This document shows, piece by piece, positions 16,951-25,354 of a DNA stretch of 64,000 nt. How positions within the stretch are numbered: the stretch's first letter is position 1; each line of letters begins with the position of its first letter. The translations under genes were made by a program, and so were the position numbers. Origin of the DNA: Paenibacillus thiaminolyticus (lineage in GTDB: Bacteria; Bacillota; Bacilli; Paenibacillales; Paenibacillaceae); contig NZ_CP041405.1 of assembly GCF_007066085.1 (NCBI RefSeq), positions 372,001 through 436,000 on the forward strand, written 5' to 3'. Under the pieces are notes generated by a model. The model had not been told where the DNA came from. It made no database searches and was given only the letters and a program-made list of their open reading frames with translations.

Positions 16951-19900
16951 ATGTCAACCATAGCCCGGGAACTGGACTCTCTCATCATTGGAATTGACGT
17001 CGGTTCAACGACGGTCAAAGCAACCGTGGTGGATCCGGACAGCAAGCAGATCGTATGGTCGGATTATCAGCGCCATCATACGAAGCAGGCAGAAAAAGTG
17101 TTGGAGCTGCTGGTGGCCATCGGCAACGAATTCCCGGATGTGAAGCCGGAAAATATCCGTGTCTTCGCGACGGGCTCCGGCAGCGGACCTGTCGCTCCTC
17201 ATATTGGCGCGAAGTTCGTGCAGGAGGTCAATGCGGTCACGATGGCCGTGGAGCATCTCCATCCCGATGTCGGAAGCGTCATCGAGCTCGGGGGACAGGA
17301 TGCGAAGATTATCATTTTCAAGGAAAACAAAGAAACGGGCAATAAGCAAGCGCTTACCTCCATGAATGACAAATGCGCATCAGGTACAGGCGCCACGATC
17401 GACAAGTGCATGATCAAAGTAGGGATGCCTGCAGACGAAGTAGGCAGGCTGTGTTTTGACGATTCGAAATTGCATCATGTCGCTGCCAAATGCGGTGTCT
17501 TTGCCGAGACGGATATCGTGAATCTCGTAAAAAGCGGCATTCCATCGGGGGAAATCATGTGCTCGCTCGCGGATGCCATCGTCATGCAAAACCTTTCCGT
17601 GCTTACGCGGGGCAACACGCTGCGGCATCGTGTCCTGCTGCTGGGCGGGCCGAACACCTATTTGCCTTTCCTCCAGGAATGCTGGCGGTTGCGAATTCCT
17701 CAGACCTGGAAGGAACGGGGCTATGAATATCCGGCAGATGTGCCCATCGACAGCTTGATCTTCGTGCCGGAGAATTCGCAGTATTATGCGGCTTACGGCG
17801 CTGTCCTGTACGGGCTGCATGAACCGGCGGATGCCGGCTTATACACGGGATTGGAGATGCTCAAGGAGTTCATCGCCCACGGCCGCAAGGCCAAGCTGGG
17901 CGAGAAGGCGGGCCCGCCGCTGGTGGCGAGCGAGACGGAGCTGGAGCAGTTCCGCCGGAGCTACCGCATCCCTAAGTTCACTCCCGCCACGTTCGAACCG
18001 GGACAGAAGGTAAGGGCGGTCATCGGATTAGACGGCGGATCCACTTCGTCGAAAGCCGTGCTGGTCGATGAACAAGGAGATATTTTGCTGAAAGAATATC
18101 AGTTGTCCAAAGGCAATCCGCTGGAAGATACGAAAGAAATGCTGAAGCGGATCCGGGATACGCTGATGGGGCAGGGGGCCGAGCTGGAGATCATCGGCTT
18201 CGGCGCTACCGGCTACGCAGCAGACGTGCTGGAAAAAACGCTGCGTGCAGACGTCAATATCGTGGAGACGGTCGCGCATATGATGAGCGCCGTTCACCAA
18301 TTCGGCGACATCGATGTGATCTGCGATATCGGGGGTCAGGATATCAAGGTTCTCTTCCTCAAAAACCGGGACATTCGCAATTTCAAGCTGTCCAATCAAT
18401 GCTCCGCCGGCAACGGAATGCTCCTGCAAGCGATGGCGGATCAGTTCGGCATTCCGGTTCAAGAGTATGCAAATACGGCTTTTCATGCCGATTTGAGTCC
18501 CAAATTTTCATACGGCTGCGCGGTATTCCTCGATGCGGACCGGGTCAATTTTCAGAAGGAAGGGTATTCGAAGGAGGAATTGCTCGCCGGACTCGCTCTC
18601 GTCCTGCCCAAAAACGTATGGCAGTATGTCGTGCAGATTCCGCGGATGTCCGAGCTCGGGCGCAAGTTCGTGCTGCAGGGCGGAACCCAATACAATCTGG
18701 CAGCCGTCAAGGCCCAGGTCGACTATATCAAGGAGCGGGTTCCCGATGCCGAGGTATATGTTCATCCTCATCCGGGAGAAGCGGGGGCGATCGGAGCCGC
18801 CATGGAAACGCTGCGCGTCGTGAAGCGGCGGGGGTATTCCGGCTTCCTGGGCCTGGATGCCGCTATCGATCTGCGTTATGTCAGCCGCAACGATGAATCG
18901 ACCCGCTGCAATTTTTGCCCCAACCACTGCAGCCGGACGTTTATCGATTCCGAGACGCCGGACGGCATGACGGCCCGTTATATTAGCGGGTTCTCTTGCG
19001 AGAAAGGGACGGTGGAGGATCAGGAAGCGGTCTTGAAATTAACGAAAGAGCGGCAAGCGTTGAAAAAGCATTATCCGAATCTCGTCGAATATGAAGCGCG
19101 GCGCATGTTCCAGCATTTCTACGATGCGGAACCGCTTCCGGAGGCGGGGCTGGAGGTGGAGGACATCCTGATGAAACGCCGCTTGTTCGGCTTTGGCATG
19201 CGCAAAATACCGAACCGGCGCCCGTTCGCGCGCTCTTCCGCCGAGTCGATGGAGCGCCGCCAGCGGATCCGGATCGGGATTCCGAAAGTATTGAACATTT
19301 GGTCCACCGCACCGTTCTGGCGGACCTACTTCGAGGCGCTCGGCATCGATAAGCGCAACATTGTATTCAGTGATAATACGAGCGAGGAAATGTGGCAGGA
19401 AGGCGGCAAATATGGTTCGATCGATCCTTGCTATCCGTCGAAAGTGGCGCAGGCTCATGTCCATAATCTGCTGTTCAAGCACCATGAGTCCAAGCCGCTC
19501 GATTACATCTTTTTCCCGTGCATCACGCATATTCCGACCCATCTTCACCATGTAATGGACTCGTCGAGCTGCCCGATTGTGGCGGGCGCTCCGAACGTGA
19601 TCAAAGCTGCCTTTACCAAGGAGGTCGATTTTTTCGAGACGAGAGGAATCACCTACCTGGATCCGGCGGTTACCTTCACCGAACCGAACATGCTGAAAAA
19701 GCAGCTGTTCGAGGCATTCGCCGAGAAGCTGCAGATCACGGAAGACGAGAGCGATTTTGCCGCTGAGCAGGGGTGGAAGGCGATGGATCGGTTCGATGCT
19801 GACATGCAGGCGAAGGGCCGGGAGATTCTGGAGCAGATCGAGCAGGAAAACCGCCTTGCCATTCTGATGATCGGGCGGCCTTATCATTCCGACCCCGGCT

Positions 19901-20424
19901 TGAATCACGGCGTGCTCGAAGAGTTCCAGGTGCTCGGCTACCCTGTGTTGTCTATGCGATCCATTCCGAAGGACGAGGCATGGCTGCAGCGCTTTTTCAG
20001 CGAGGATCTGAAGAGCGGCCGAGTAGAATATGCGCTCGAAGTAAGCGATGTATGGCCTGAAAATTTCAGCTCCAACAGTGTGCAAAAAGTATGGGCGGCG
20101 AAGTTCGCCGCGCGGCACCCGAATGTGGCGGTGTTGGACTTGTCCAGCTTCAAATGCGGTCATGATGCGCCTACCTACGGGCTGATCGAATCGATTATAT
20201 CGACGGCCGGGACGCCGTATTCGGCGCTGCATGATATCGACGCCAATAAACCGGGCGGCTCGATCAAGATCCGGGTGAAGACGTATGCGCATAGCCTCGG
20301 TCTGCATGAAGAGCGGCTGCAGGATCTGGCCCGCAAAAAGGCGGAGCTGCAGCAGCGGCTGGATCAAAAGCTCGCTGAGCTCACGGGCAGAAAACCGGGA
20401 GATCAAGCCGAGAAGGTTATATAA
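16951..20424 (+). CDS. Double acyl-CoA dehydratase activase (BadF/HgdC type) with HgdB-like C-terminus
   Basis: 1157 residues. Two ASKHA ATPase domains come first: residues ~10-290 (IGIDVGSTTVKATVV) and ~355-625 (IGLDGGSTSSKAVLV). Each keeps the cysteine pair that binds the [4Fe-4S] cluster in 2-hydroxyglutaryl-CoA dehydratase activator: Cys142 (KCASGTG) with Cys181 (KCGVFAET), and Cys484 (QCSAGNGM) with Cys523 (GCAVFLDAD). A CxxCxxxC motif follows (Cys653, 656, 660), then a DUF2229/HgdB-like region with FFPCITH and SFKCGHDAP. It should use ATP to deliver low-potential electrons to the partner encoded 32 bp downstream. The real substrate is unknown. A Crp/Fnr box precedes it. Confidence 0.85.
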   Translation: MSTIARELDSLIIGIDVGSTTVKATVVDPDSKQIVWSDYQRHHTKQAEKVLELLVAIGNEFPDVKPENIRVFATGSGSGPVAPHIGAKFVQEVNAVTMAVEHLHPDVGSVIELGGQDAKIIIFKENKETGNKQALTSMNDKCASGTGATIDKCMIKVGMPADEVGRLCFDDSKLHHVAAKCGVFAETDIVNLVKSGIPSGEIMCSLADAIVMQNLSVLTRGNTLRHRVLLLGGPNTYLPFLQECWRLRIPQTWKERGYEYPADVPIDSLIFVPENSQYYAAYGAVLYGLHEPADAGLYTGLEMLKEFIAHGRKAKLGEKAGPPLVASETELEQFRRSYRIPKFTPATFEPGQKVRAVIGLDGGSTSSKAVLVDEQGDILLKEYQLSKGNPLEDTKEMLKRIRDTLMGQGAELEIIGFGATGYAADVLEKTLRADVNIVETVAHMMSAVHQFGDIDVICDIGGQDIKVLFLKNRDIRNFKLSNQCSAGNGMLLQAMADQFGIPVQEYANTAFHADLSPKFSYGCAVFLDADRVNFQKEGYSKEELLAGLALVLPKNVWQYVVQIPRMSELGRKFVLQGGTQYNLAAVKAQVDYIKERVPDAEVYVHPHPGEAGAIGAAMETLRVVKRRGYSGFLGLDAAIDLRYVSRNDESTRCNFCPNHCSRTFIDSETPDGMTARYISGFSCEKGTVEDQEAVLKLTKERQALKKHYPNLVEYEARRMFQHFYDAEPLPEAGLEVEDILMKRRLFGFGMRKIPNRRPFARSSAESMERRQRIRIGIPKVLNIWSTAPFWRTYFEALGIDKRNIVFSDNTSEEMWQEGGKYGSIDPCYPSKVAQAHVHNLLFKHHESKPLDYIFFPCITHIPTHLHHVMDSSSCPIVAGAPNVIKAAFTKEVDFFETRGITYLDPAVTFTEPNMLKKQLFEAFAEKLQITEDESDFAAEQGWKAMDRFDADMQAKGREILEQIEQENRLAILMIGRPYHSDPGLNHGVLEEFQVLGYPVLSMRSIPKDEAWLQRFFSEDLKSGRVEYALEVSDVWPENFSSNSVQKVWAAKFAARHPNVAVLDLSSFKCGHDAPTYGLIESIISTAGTPYSALHDIDANKPGGSIKIRVKTYAHSLGLHEERLQDLARKKAELQQRLDQKLAELTGRKPGDQAEKVI

Positions 20425-20456
20425 CATTCAATGATAACGAGGGAGTGACCTAGAGT

Positions 20457-22094
20457 ATGTCTGTTGCGGGCAGTAAGAAAAGAGTCAAGGAACAAACGTC
20501 TATCGAGGAGACGCTGCTGAACTTTCAGAAGGAGGAGGAAAAGGCGCTGGGCCTGGATCAGCAGACGGCGAGCCAATGGTTCGATCCGGTACCGCGCCAG
20601 TTCTTGGCCAAGGACAAAGCGACGACAACCCTTCTCTTCGGGGGCTTGACGATGGCTCACGATTATTTGGTCGAGGGCGCGCTGACAGGGCTGGGGTATC
20701 GGGTGAAGCATATGGATTGTCCGGACAATGAGTCCCTGCGCTTTGGCAAAGAGTTCGGCAATCGCGGACAGTGCAATCCAACCTACTTCACGGTCGGCAA
20801 TCTGATCAAATATTTGCATCACCTGCGGGATGTGGAGGGGAAATCCAAGGAGGAGATCATCTCCAGCTATTTGTTCGTCACGAGCGGTTCCTGCGGCCCG
20901 TGCCGCTTCGGCACCTATGTTACGGAGTACCGGAAGGCGCTGCGCGATGCGGGTTTCGACGGGTTTCGGGTACTCATTTTTCAGCAGACGGACGGGTTGA
21001 AGCAGGCGACCGGCAGTGAATCGGCATTGAAGCTGGATACCGCGTTTTTTCTCAGCTTTTTGAAGGCCGTGCTTCTGGGTGACATCTTGAATGCGCTCGC
21101 TTATCGCATCCGCCCTTATGAAGTGGAAGCCGGGGCGACGGATGCTGCGCTGGAACGGTGCAAGCGGTATATCTATGAAGCGCTGAGCGGGCGCCAACGG
21201 CTGCGTCCGGCTCTGCTCAAATCCCGCCGGGAACTGCAGGCCGTCCGGGTAGACCGGACCAAGGTCAAGCCGAAAGTAAGCATTATCGGGGAGTTCTGGG
21301 CGATGACCACCGAGGGGGACGGGAACTATCAGCTGCAGCGTTTCCTGGAAAATGAAGGAGCCGAGGTCGAAGTGCAGTCGATGACGGCGTGGATCTTGTT
21401 CCTGATCTGGTCGGGGCGCTTCGATACGAAGGAGCGGATGACGCTTCGTCAAGCCGACTCGGGGAGACATGGCCTGGAAGGGAAAAATCCGCAGAAGCGG
21501 CTGCGGATGCTATGGCTCGCCGATCGCGCGCTGCGGGTCATGTTCCACGCGTATGCGAGGACGATTGGCCTGTATCACTATCATCTGCCCGACATGGAGG
21601 AGATCGCCCAGGTGGCCCATGAGCACTACAACAATCATCTCCGGGGCGGAGAAGGCCATATGGAGGTCGGCAAGCTGATCTTGAACGTCAAGAAGCGGAA
21701 GGTGAACATGACGATCTCGGTCAAGCCGTTCGGCTGCATGCCATCTTCCGGGGTATCTGACGGAGTTCAGTCGTTAATTACCGAGAAATATCCCGACGCG
21801 ATCTTTTTGCCGATCGAGACGACGGGGGACGGGGCAATCAACGTGTACAGCCGGGTGCAGATGATGCTGTTCAAAGCCAAGCAGGCGGCACAGCAAGAAT
21901 TTGACGAGGCATTGTCGAAAAAAAGCATGACTGCGGCTCAGCTGCAAAAAATAAGCGATCGTTCGCGCTTTACCCGTCCGCTGCAGACAAGCCGTCATGT
22001 CGTCGCTTGCACAGCGGCGAACGGCGTCTATGGGGTTCCTCGGATATTCAACGGGTTATCTTTGCGGCGAGCGAAGCGGGTATGTAAGACATGA
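20457..22094 (+). CDS. 2-hydroxyacyl-CoA dehydratase (HgdB)-like Fe-S partner protein
   Basis: A 545-residue soluble protein of the HgdB/DUF2229 type. Cysteines that could hold a cluster are Cys88 (KHMDCPD), Cys106 (RGQCNPTYF), Cys146 and Cys149 (SGSCGPCRFG), and one in KPFGCMPSSG. It ends with VACTAANGV and a short basic tail. In many anaerobes, as I recall, the equivalent of this protein is fused to or adjacent to the activase. Members described recently carry a double-cubane Fe-S cluster and reduce small substrates. Reaction here unknown. It forms an operon with the gene before it. Confidence 0.8.
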   Translation: MSVAGSKKRVKEQTSIEETLLNFQKEEEKALGLDQQTASQWFDPVPRQFLAKDKATTTLLFGGLTMAHDYLVEGALTGLGYRVKHMDCPDNESLRFGKEFGNRGQCNPTYFTVGNLIKYLHHLRDVEGKSKEEIISSYLFVTSGSCGPCRFGTYVTEYRKALRDAGFDGFRVLIFQQTDGLKQATGSESALKLDTAFFLSFLKAVLLGDILNALAYRIRPYEVEAGATDAALERCKRYIYEALSGRQRLRPALLKSRRELQAVRVDRTKVKPKVSIIGEFWAMTTEGDGNYQLQRFLENEGAEVEVQSMTAWILFLIWSGRFDTKERMTLRQADSGRHGLEGKNPQKRLRMLWLADRALRVMFHAYARTIGLYHYHLPDMEEIAQVAHEHYNNHLRGGEGHMEVGKLILNVKKRKVNMTISVKPFGCMPSSGVSDGVQSLITEKYPDAIFLPIETTGDGAINVYSRVQMMLFKAKQAAQQEFDEALSKKSMTAAQLQKISDRSRFTRPLQTSRHVVACTAANGVYGVPRIFNGLSLRRAKRVCKT

Positions 22095-22148
22095 TTGGGG
22101 CTGTCCCATGGGTCAATGAAAACTGAAGGGGGCCGGACGGGACCGTTG

Positions 22149-22426
22149 CCTCCTGGGGTTTGAACATGTGGAGGGAATTGCTGCTATTTTACAGGAATTT
22201 CGGCTCAATGAGTCCACATCCCGAGGAATTGCTGCAAATATACATCATTTTAGGCCCTTTTGCTTCAAGTCGAAGCGAAACGGGTGAAATTCCTGCTGTT
22301 TTGCAGGATTCTCTTTCTGGGAAAGTCGTCCATATCGAATTGCTGTATTTGCGCAGGATTTCGCTTACTGAATAGGTGTAGAAATCGTTCAGTTTTGCAG
22401 ATTTCGCTTACCGAATAGGCGTGTCT
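22149..22426 (+). repeat. Dispersed repeat R1, copy 1 (278 bp)
   Basis: Runs from CCTCCTGGGGTTTGAAC to TAGGCGTGTCT. A second copy of equal length lies inverted at 47171-47448, and similarity stops sharply at both ends. It contains AATTCCTGC-TGTTTT-GCAGGA and looser units beginning GAATTGCTG. Both copies hold a 71-codon frame, but most differences change amino acids, so I treat it as non-coding. Confidence 0.8.
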
Positions 22427-22620
22427 GGAGAAATCGTGCAGTTTTCAGGCCGTTGGAAAACCCCTGTTTTTACGAAGGGGGTGGAGATTGTCCATTTTCC
22501 TACTCAAAACTCGGCACCCATAGCGTTTTAAACCGATTTTTTCTACGGAGAGACGAGATCCACCACATAAAAAATGAAGTGTCAAAAAATCCCTTGGACT
22601 TTCTCAACAGCCTGATATGT

Positions 22621-22831
22621 GCAGGAATTTTCGCGATTTCAGCGGCTATCTCATGCCATTCCTGCAAAAGTACATCAATTTCGCTGATTTTTGCTTTCAA
22701 TCCATTGGCATAGCTGAAATTCCTGCTGTTCTGCAGGAATTCCTTTAACGGAGGAAACTTCACAAGGGGAAACTGTAATTTTGCAGTTTTTTTGGCAAGT
22801 CGAGCTGTGAGAAGCAAGTGGGGTTGTCTCC
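22621..22831 (+). repeat. Dispersed repeat R2, copy 1 (~211 bp)
   Basis: Runs from GCAGGAATTTTCG to GGGGTTGTCTC. A direct copy is at 51747-51957. Shared landmarks are TTTCGCTGATTTTTGCTTTC, AATTCCTGCTGTTCTGCAGG and the TTGCAGTTTTTTTGGCAAG segment. It shares the palindromic core with R1. Confidence 0.75.
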
Positions 22832-22939
22832 GTGTAGCTAAAAACTACAGATGGGACAGCCCCGTTGTGAATGCTCGCGCTCAGTTCATACGGGCAATCG
22901 ATCAGCCTAGGCTGGAACATCCAATCTCGGAGATTATCG

Positions 22940-22971
22940 TTGACAAAAATATAATTAGGTGCCATACTATG
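22940..22971 (+). promoter_or_regulatory. marR promoter and autoregulatory operator
   Basis: TTGACA (22940-22945) with a possible -10 CATACT (22963-22968), 17 bp. Overlapping the -10 is TATAATTAGG-TG-CCATACTATG (22950-22971), which keeps 9 of 10 and 7 of 10 bases of the arms of the perfect operator at 23574-23595. I infer binding by the adjacent MarR protein. Confidence 0.65.
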
Positions 22972-22974
22972 TTC

Positions 22975-23517
22975 ATGTCCAATCACAAAAACATGTCACA
23001 TGCCAATGATGCCGTTCCATCGCTTATTCAATCCAAGCGCCAGATCGAACGCTATAACCTGGACGTCGACGCCCAGGCCATCCTGGTCGCAGCCAGACTG
23101 ATGGAGGCCGGCTCCAAGCTTGGACAAGCCGCAGAGCTTCATTTCTCCCGCTTCGGCTTATCGACAGGGCGGTACCGTCTGCTGGCGGACCTTGAAGATA
23201 ACGAAGGAGAAGAGCTCCCTTCGCAGTTGGCGGAGCATCTGGGGGTTACCCGCGCTACGGTGACCGGCCTCATCGATACCCTTGAGCGGGATGGTCTTGT
23301 CACCCGCCGCACCAGCTCCAGAGATGGCCGGCAGAGATCTGTCGTGCTGACGGAGCAAGGGGAGAAGAAGCTTCGTGACATGGCTCCCGACCATTTTGCA
23401 TGGCTGGAAGCCATGGTCGGCTTGCTTACGGTGGAAGAACGCAGCGTATTTCTCGATCTGCTGGGCCGAGTAACCCAAGGCATCTCGGGGCTTGCGAATG
23501 AACCGAGCGAATCATAG
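22975..23517 (+). CDS. MarR family transcriptional regulator
   Basis: About 180 residues with a winged-helix domain: HFSRFGLSTGRYRLLADLED, LPSQLAEHLGVTRATVTGLI (recognition helix), and TSSRDGRQRSVVLTEQGEK (wing). No good ribosome binding site is seen. In-frame ATGs at 22969, 22975 and 22993 all lie at or just after the predicted transcription start, so the mRNA may be nearly leaderless and the exact start is uncertain. Operators of matching design lie over its own promoter and over the promoter of the membrane protein/NmrA pair downstream, which it probably represses until a ligand binds. Confidence 0.9.
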   Translation: MSNHKNMSHANDAVPSLIQSKRQIERYNLDVDAQAILVAARLMEAGSKLGQAAELHFSRFGLSTGRYRLLADLEDNEGEELPSQLAEHLGVTRATVTGLIDTLERDGLVTRRTSSRDGRQRSVVLTEQGEKKLRDMAPDHFAWLEAMVGLLTVEERSVFLDLLGRVTQGISGLANEPSES

Positions 23518-23541
23518 GAACATGTCAGGAAGTTGGAAAAC

Positions 23542-23565
23542 GGGCTAGTGCAGCTAGCCCCTTTT
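23542..23565 (+). terminator. Terminator after marR
   Basis: GGGCTAG-TGCAG-CTAGCCC followed by CTTTT. Confidence 0.75.
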
Positions 23566-23573
23566 CACTCCCA

Positions 23574-23597
23574 TATAGTTAGGAACCTAACTATAAT
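23574..23597 (+). promoter_or_regulatory. MarR operator over the promoter of the next operon
   Basis: TATAGTTAGG-AA-CCTAACTATA (23574-23595) has perfect 10-bp arms. Its right end overlaps a consensus -10 TATAAT (23592-23597). It fits a MarR dimer site and has a diverged twin at the marR promoter. Confidence 0.8.
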
Positions 23598-23641
23598 TCC
23601 GGCAAACGACGATATTCCAGAGGAAAGGATGACACCAAGCA

Positions 23642-24136
23642 TTGAACAAGATGGAATACACAAGCAAGACAGAAGAGGCTTATGGCATCAAGGCTGCGGG
23701 AACCGGTACGAAGCCATTCGTGCTGTGGCGGGAAGTGGCCATGGCCTATATTGCTCCTGCCATCATGGCCGGCATTGGAGGCTTGGTCACCGGAGCAAGA
23801 GATCTTCAAATCGCGGCATTGACCTCGATCGGCGGAACGTCCGCCCTCGCAGCCTGGATGATTGGACACTGGCTGCAGAGACGAGGAGGACATCAACGAT
23901 GGATCATCCGTACCCATCGCTTGACTGTGACGGGGCTGTTCGCCTTGGCGGGGGCTGCGCTTGGCCTATTCGCGGCATGGCTGACCACGTGGTACGCCGG
24001 CGGCCCCTTGCCCTGGCTCAGCCGGCTATGGTTCGATTTCCCGATGTCGGCGGCGATTGCATGCACGACGATCACATGGCGGTGGCATCCTGCCGCCCGC
24101 CAACATGCGACACACAAAGGAGAGGGTAAAAAATGA
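23642..24136 (+). CDS. Small four-helix membrane protein of unknown function
   Basis: Up to 164 residues with four hydrophobic segments (around residues 27-49, 54-74, 92-115 and 128-146) and basic cytoplasmic ends. It is not recognised. The start is uncertain: TTG 23642 or ATG 23651, neither with a well-spaced ribosome binding site; a stop at 23630-23632 limits the frame. Its stop overlaps the ATG of the NmrA-like gene (ATGA), so the two are coupled. It is controlled from the palindromic MarR operator. Confidence 0.65.
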   Translation: MNKMEYTSKTEEAYGIKAAGTGTKPFVLWREVAMAYIAPAIMAGIGGLVTGARDLQIAALTSIGGTSALAAWMIGHWLQRRGGHQRWIIRTHRLTVTGLFALAGAALGLFAAWLTTWYAGGPLPWLSRLWFDFPMSAAIACTTITWRWHPAARQHATHKGEGKK

Positions 24137-24999
24137 TAGCGATTATTGGAGCAACAGGAACGATTGGAAGTGCGTTGGTACAACGTCTGGCTGAACATGG
24201 CGCGCCCGTCCGGGCGCTGAGCAGAGAGCCTGAGAAGCTGCGTCATCGATTAAGCCAATGGGGCATGCCGCCGATCGAGGTTGCGGCGGCCGACGCTTCC
24301 GACCCGGAATCGCTGCGCCGGGCGTTTGCGGGAGCCAGCCAGCTCTTTCTTGCCATGTCGAATAGCCCGAGACAGATCGAATGGGAGACTTCGATCATTC
24401 ATACGGCCGCCGAAGCTGGGATCGGGCACATTGTGAAGATATCCAGCCCGGCCTATGATCAAGGTGCTCCGGTGGAAGTGGCGCGATGGCATCATGAGAT
24501 CGAGAACGTCCTCCGCCATTCCGGAGTTGCGCATACGGTGCTGCGCCCTTATGCGTTTATGCAAAACTTACTCCGCTCGGCAGAAACGATCGCCGCCCAA
24601 CATGCATTCTTCGGTTCGATGGGGGATGCGGCCTGCAACTTCATTGACTGCCGGGATATCGCCGATGTGGCCGCCGAGGTACTGACTCATCGCGAGAAGG
24701 CCGGACAGATATATTCATTGACCGGCTCGGAAGTAGTCAGCTATCCGCAGATTGCGGACAAACTGTCTGCCGTGCTGAAGCGGCCGATCCGCTACATCAA
24801 CATGGCTCCGGAAGAGCAGCGGGCGGTCTTGATTGAACACGCGCAGATGCCGCCTTGGCTCGCCAGCCATGTCGTCGAAATTCAGGCCATGTCCGTGGCG
24901 ATTCCCGAGAAGCCTACGGATACGGTGAAGCGGTTGCTCGGCAGAGAGCCGCGAACGATGGACGCCTTCCTGCAGGAAAACGCGGACAGGTTCCGGTAA
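24133..24999 (+). CDS. NmrA-like NAD(P)-binding SDR protein
   Basis: A 288-residue atypical short-chain dehydrogenase of the NmrA/NAD(P)H-quinone-reductase-like group. The N-terminal nucleotide-binding loop is IIGATGTIGSALVQRL. VRALSREPEKL and VKISSPAYDQGA follow, then LRPYAFMQNLL and FIDCRDIADVAAEVL, which are typical of the family. The YxxxK catalytic pair is absent, as in sensor-type NmrA proteins. It overlaps the membrane-protein gene by 4 bp and is followed by a strong terminator. Confidence 0.88.
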   Translation: MIAIIGATGTIGSALVQRLAEHGAPVRALSREPEKLRHRLSQWGMPPIEVAAADASDPESLRRAFAGASQLFLAMSNSPRQIEWETSIIHTAAEAGIGHIVKISSPAYDQGAPVEVARWHHEIENVLRHSGVAHTVLRPYAFMQNLLRSAETIAAQHAFFGSMGDAACNFIDCRDIADVAAEVLTHREKAGQIYSLTGSEVVSYPQIADKLSAVLKRPIRYINMAPEEQRAVLIEHAQMPPWLASHVVEIQAMSVAIPEKPTDTVKRLLGREPRTMDAFLQENADRFR

Positions 25000-25040
25000 G
25001 GGTTCGTCCAGAAAAATGAAATTGACCTGCATGGAATTGT

Positions 25041-25070
25041 CAGGGGCTGCAACCGGCCCCTGATTTTTTT
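25041..25070 (+). terminator. Terminator after the NmrA-like gene
   Basis: CAGGGGC-TGCAACC-GGCCCCTG followed by ATTTTTTT. Confidence 0.9.
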
Positions 25071-25120
25071 GACATATGCCCTCTGTACTCCGATGCTTAT
25101 CCCCCCAAGTAATATCCAAT

Positions 25121-25166
25121 TTTTCTTCAGCTTTGTCTGTAGACAGAATTTTCTTCAGTTCTGTCT
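25121..25166 (+). promoter_or_regulatory. Direct repeat before the bacitracin-type regulator gene
   Basis: TTTTCTTCAGCTTTGTCT (25121-25138) and TTTTCTTCAGTTCTGTCT (25149-25166) are direct repeats 28 bp apart, with GTCTGTAGACAG between them. The rest of 25071-25354 shows no gene. A TTGATA (25201) is a weak -35 without a convincing -10. The repeats may bind a regulator, but the partner is unknown. Confidence 0.4.
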
Positions 25167-25354
25167 TCATATCAGAAGCAACCCTTTCATTTCCGTCACA
25201 TTGATAGCGGACGAGCCCGTAATCCTGTAATATGATCATGGACGATGTGATCAACAAGCGGCCATACGCGATGATCTGCAGCGGGATCGGGCTTGTCCCG
25301 AGATGAGACCATGTTATCAATGACCGCAAATTACGTTGTGGAGACGGTGAGAAG

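Larger units (their letters stand above)
22097..22863 (+). repeat. Repeat-rich intergenic tract bounded by an inverted 13-mer
   Basis: No credible gene lies between the HgdB-like gene and the MarR gene. The tract begins with GGGGCTGTCCCAT (22097-22109) and ends with its exact complement ATGGGACAGCCCC (22851-22863). Inside are repeat R1 (22149-22426), repeat R2 (22621-22831) and further copies of a palindromic core like ATTCCTGCTGTTTTGCAGGA. The right 13-mer also forms a local hairpin with GGGGTTGTCTC (22820-22830), so part of the symmetry may be terminator structure. Confidence 0.6.

Noticed and set aside
19039..20427. Long minus-strand frame opposite the activase gene
   Set aside because: Arg/His-rich composition typical of an antisense shadow; the sense strand encodes conserved Fe-S motifs.
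22160..22375. 71-codon frame inside R1, present also in the inverted copy (47222-47437)
   Set aside because: The two copies differ mostly by amino-acid-changing substitutions, there is no ribosome binding site, and the frame is a by-product of the repeat sequence.
23533..24129. 198-codon frame overlapping the small membrane protein
   Set aside because: The alternative frame is Arg/His/Ser-rich without a domain; the membrane-protein frame has clear hydrophobic helices and is coupled to the NmrA-like gene.
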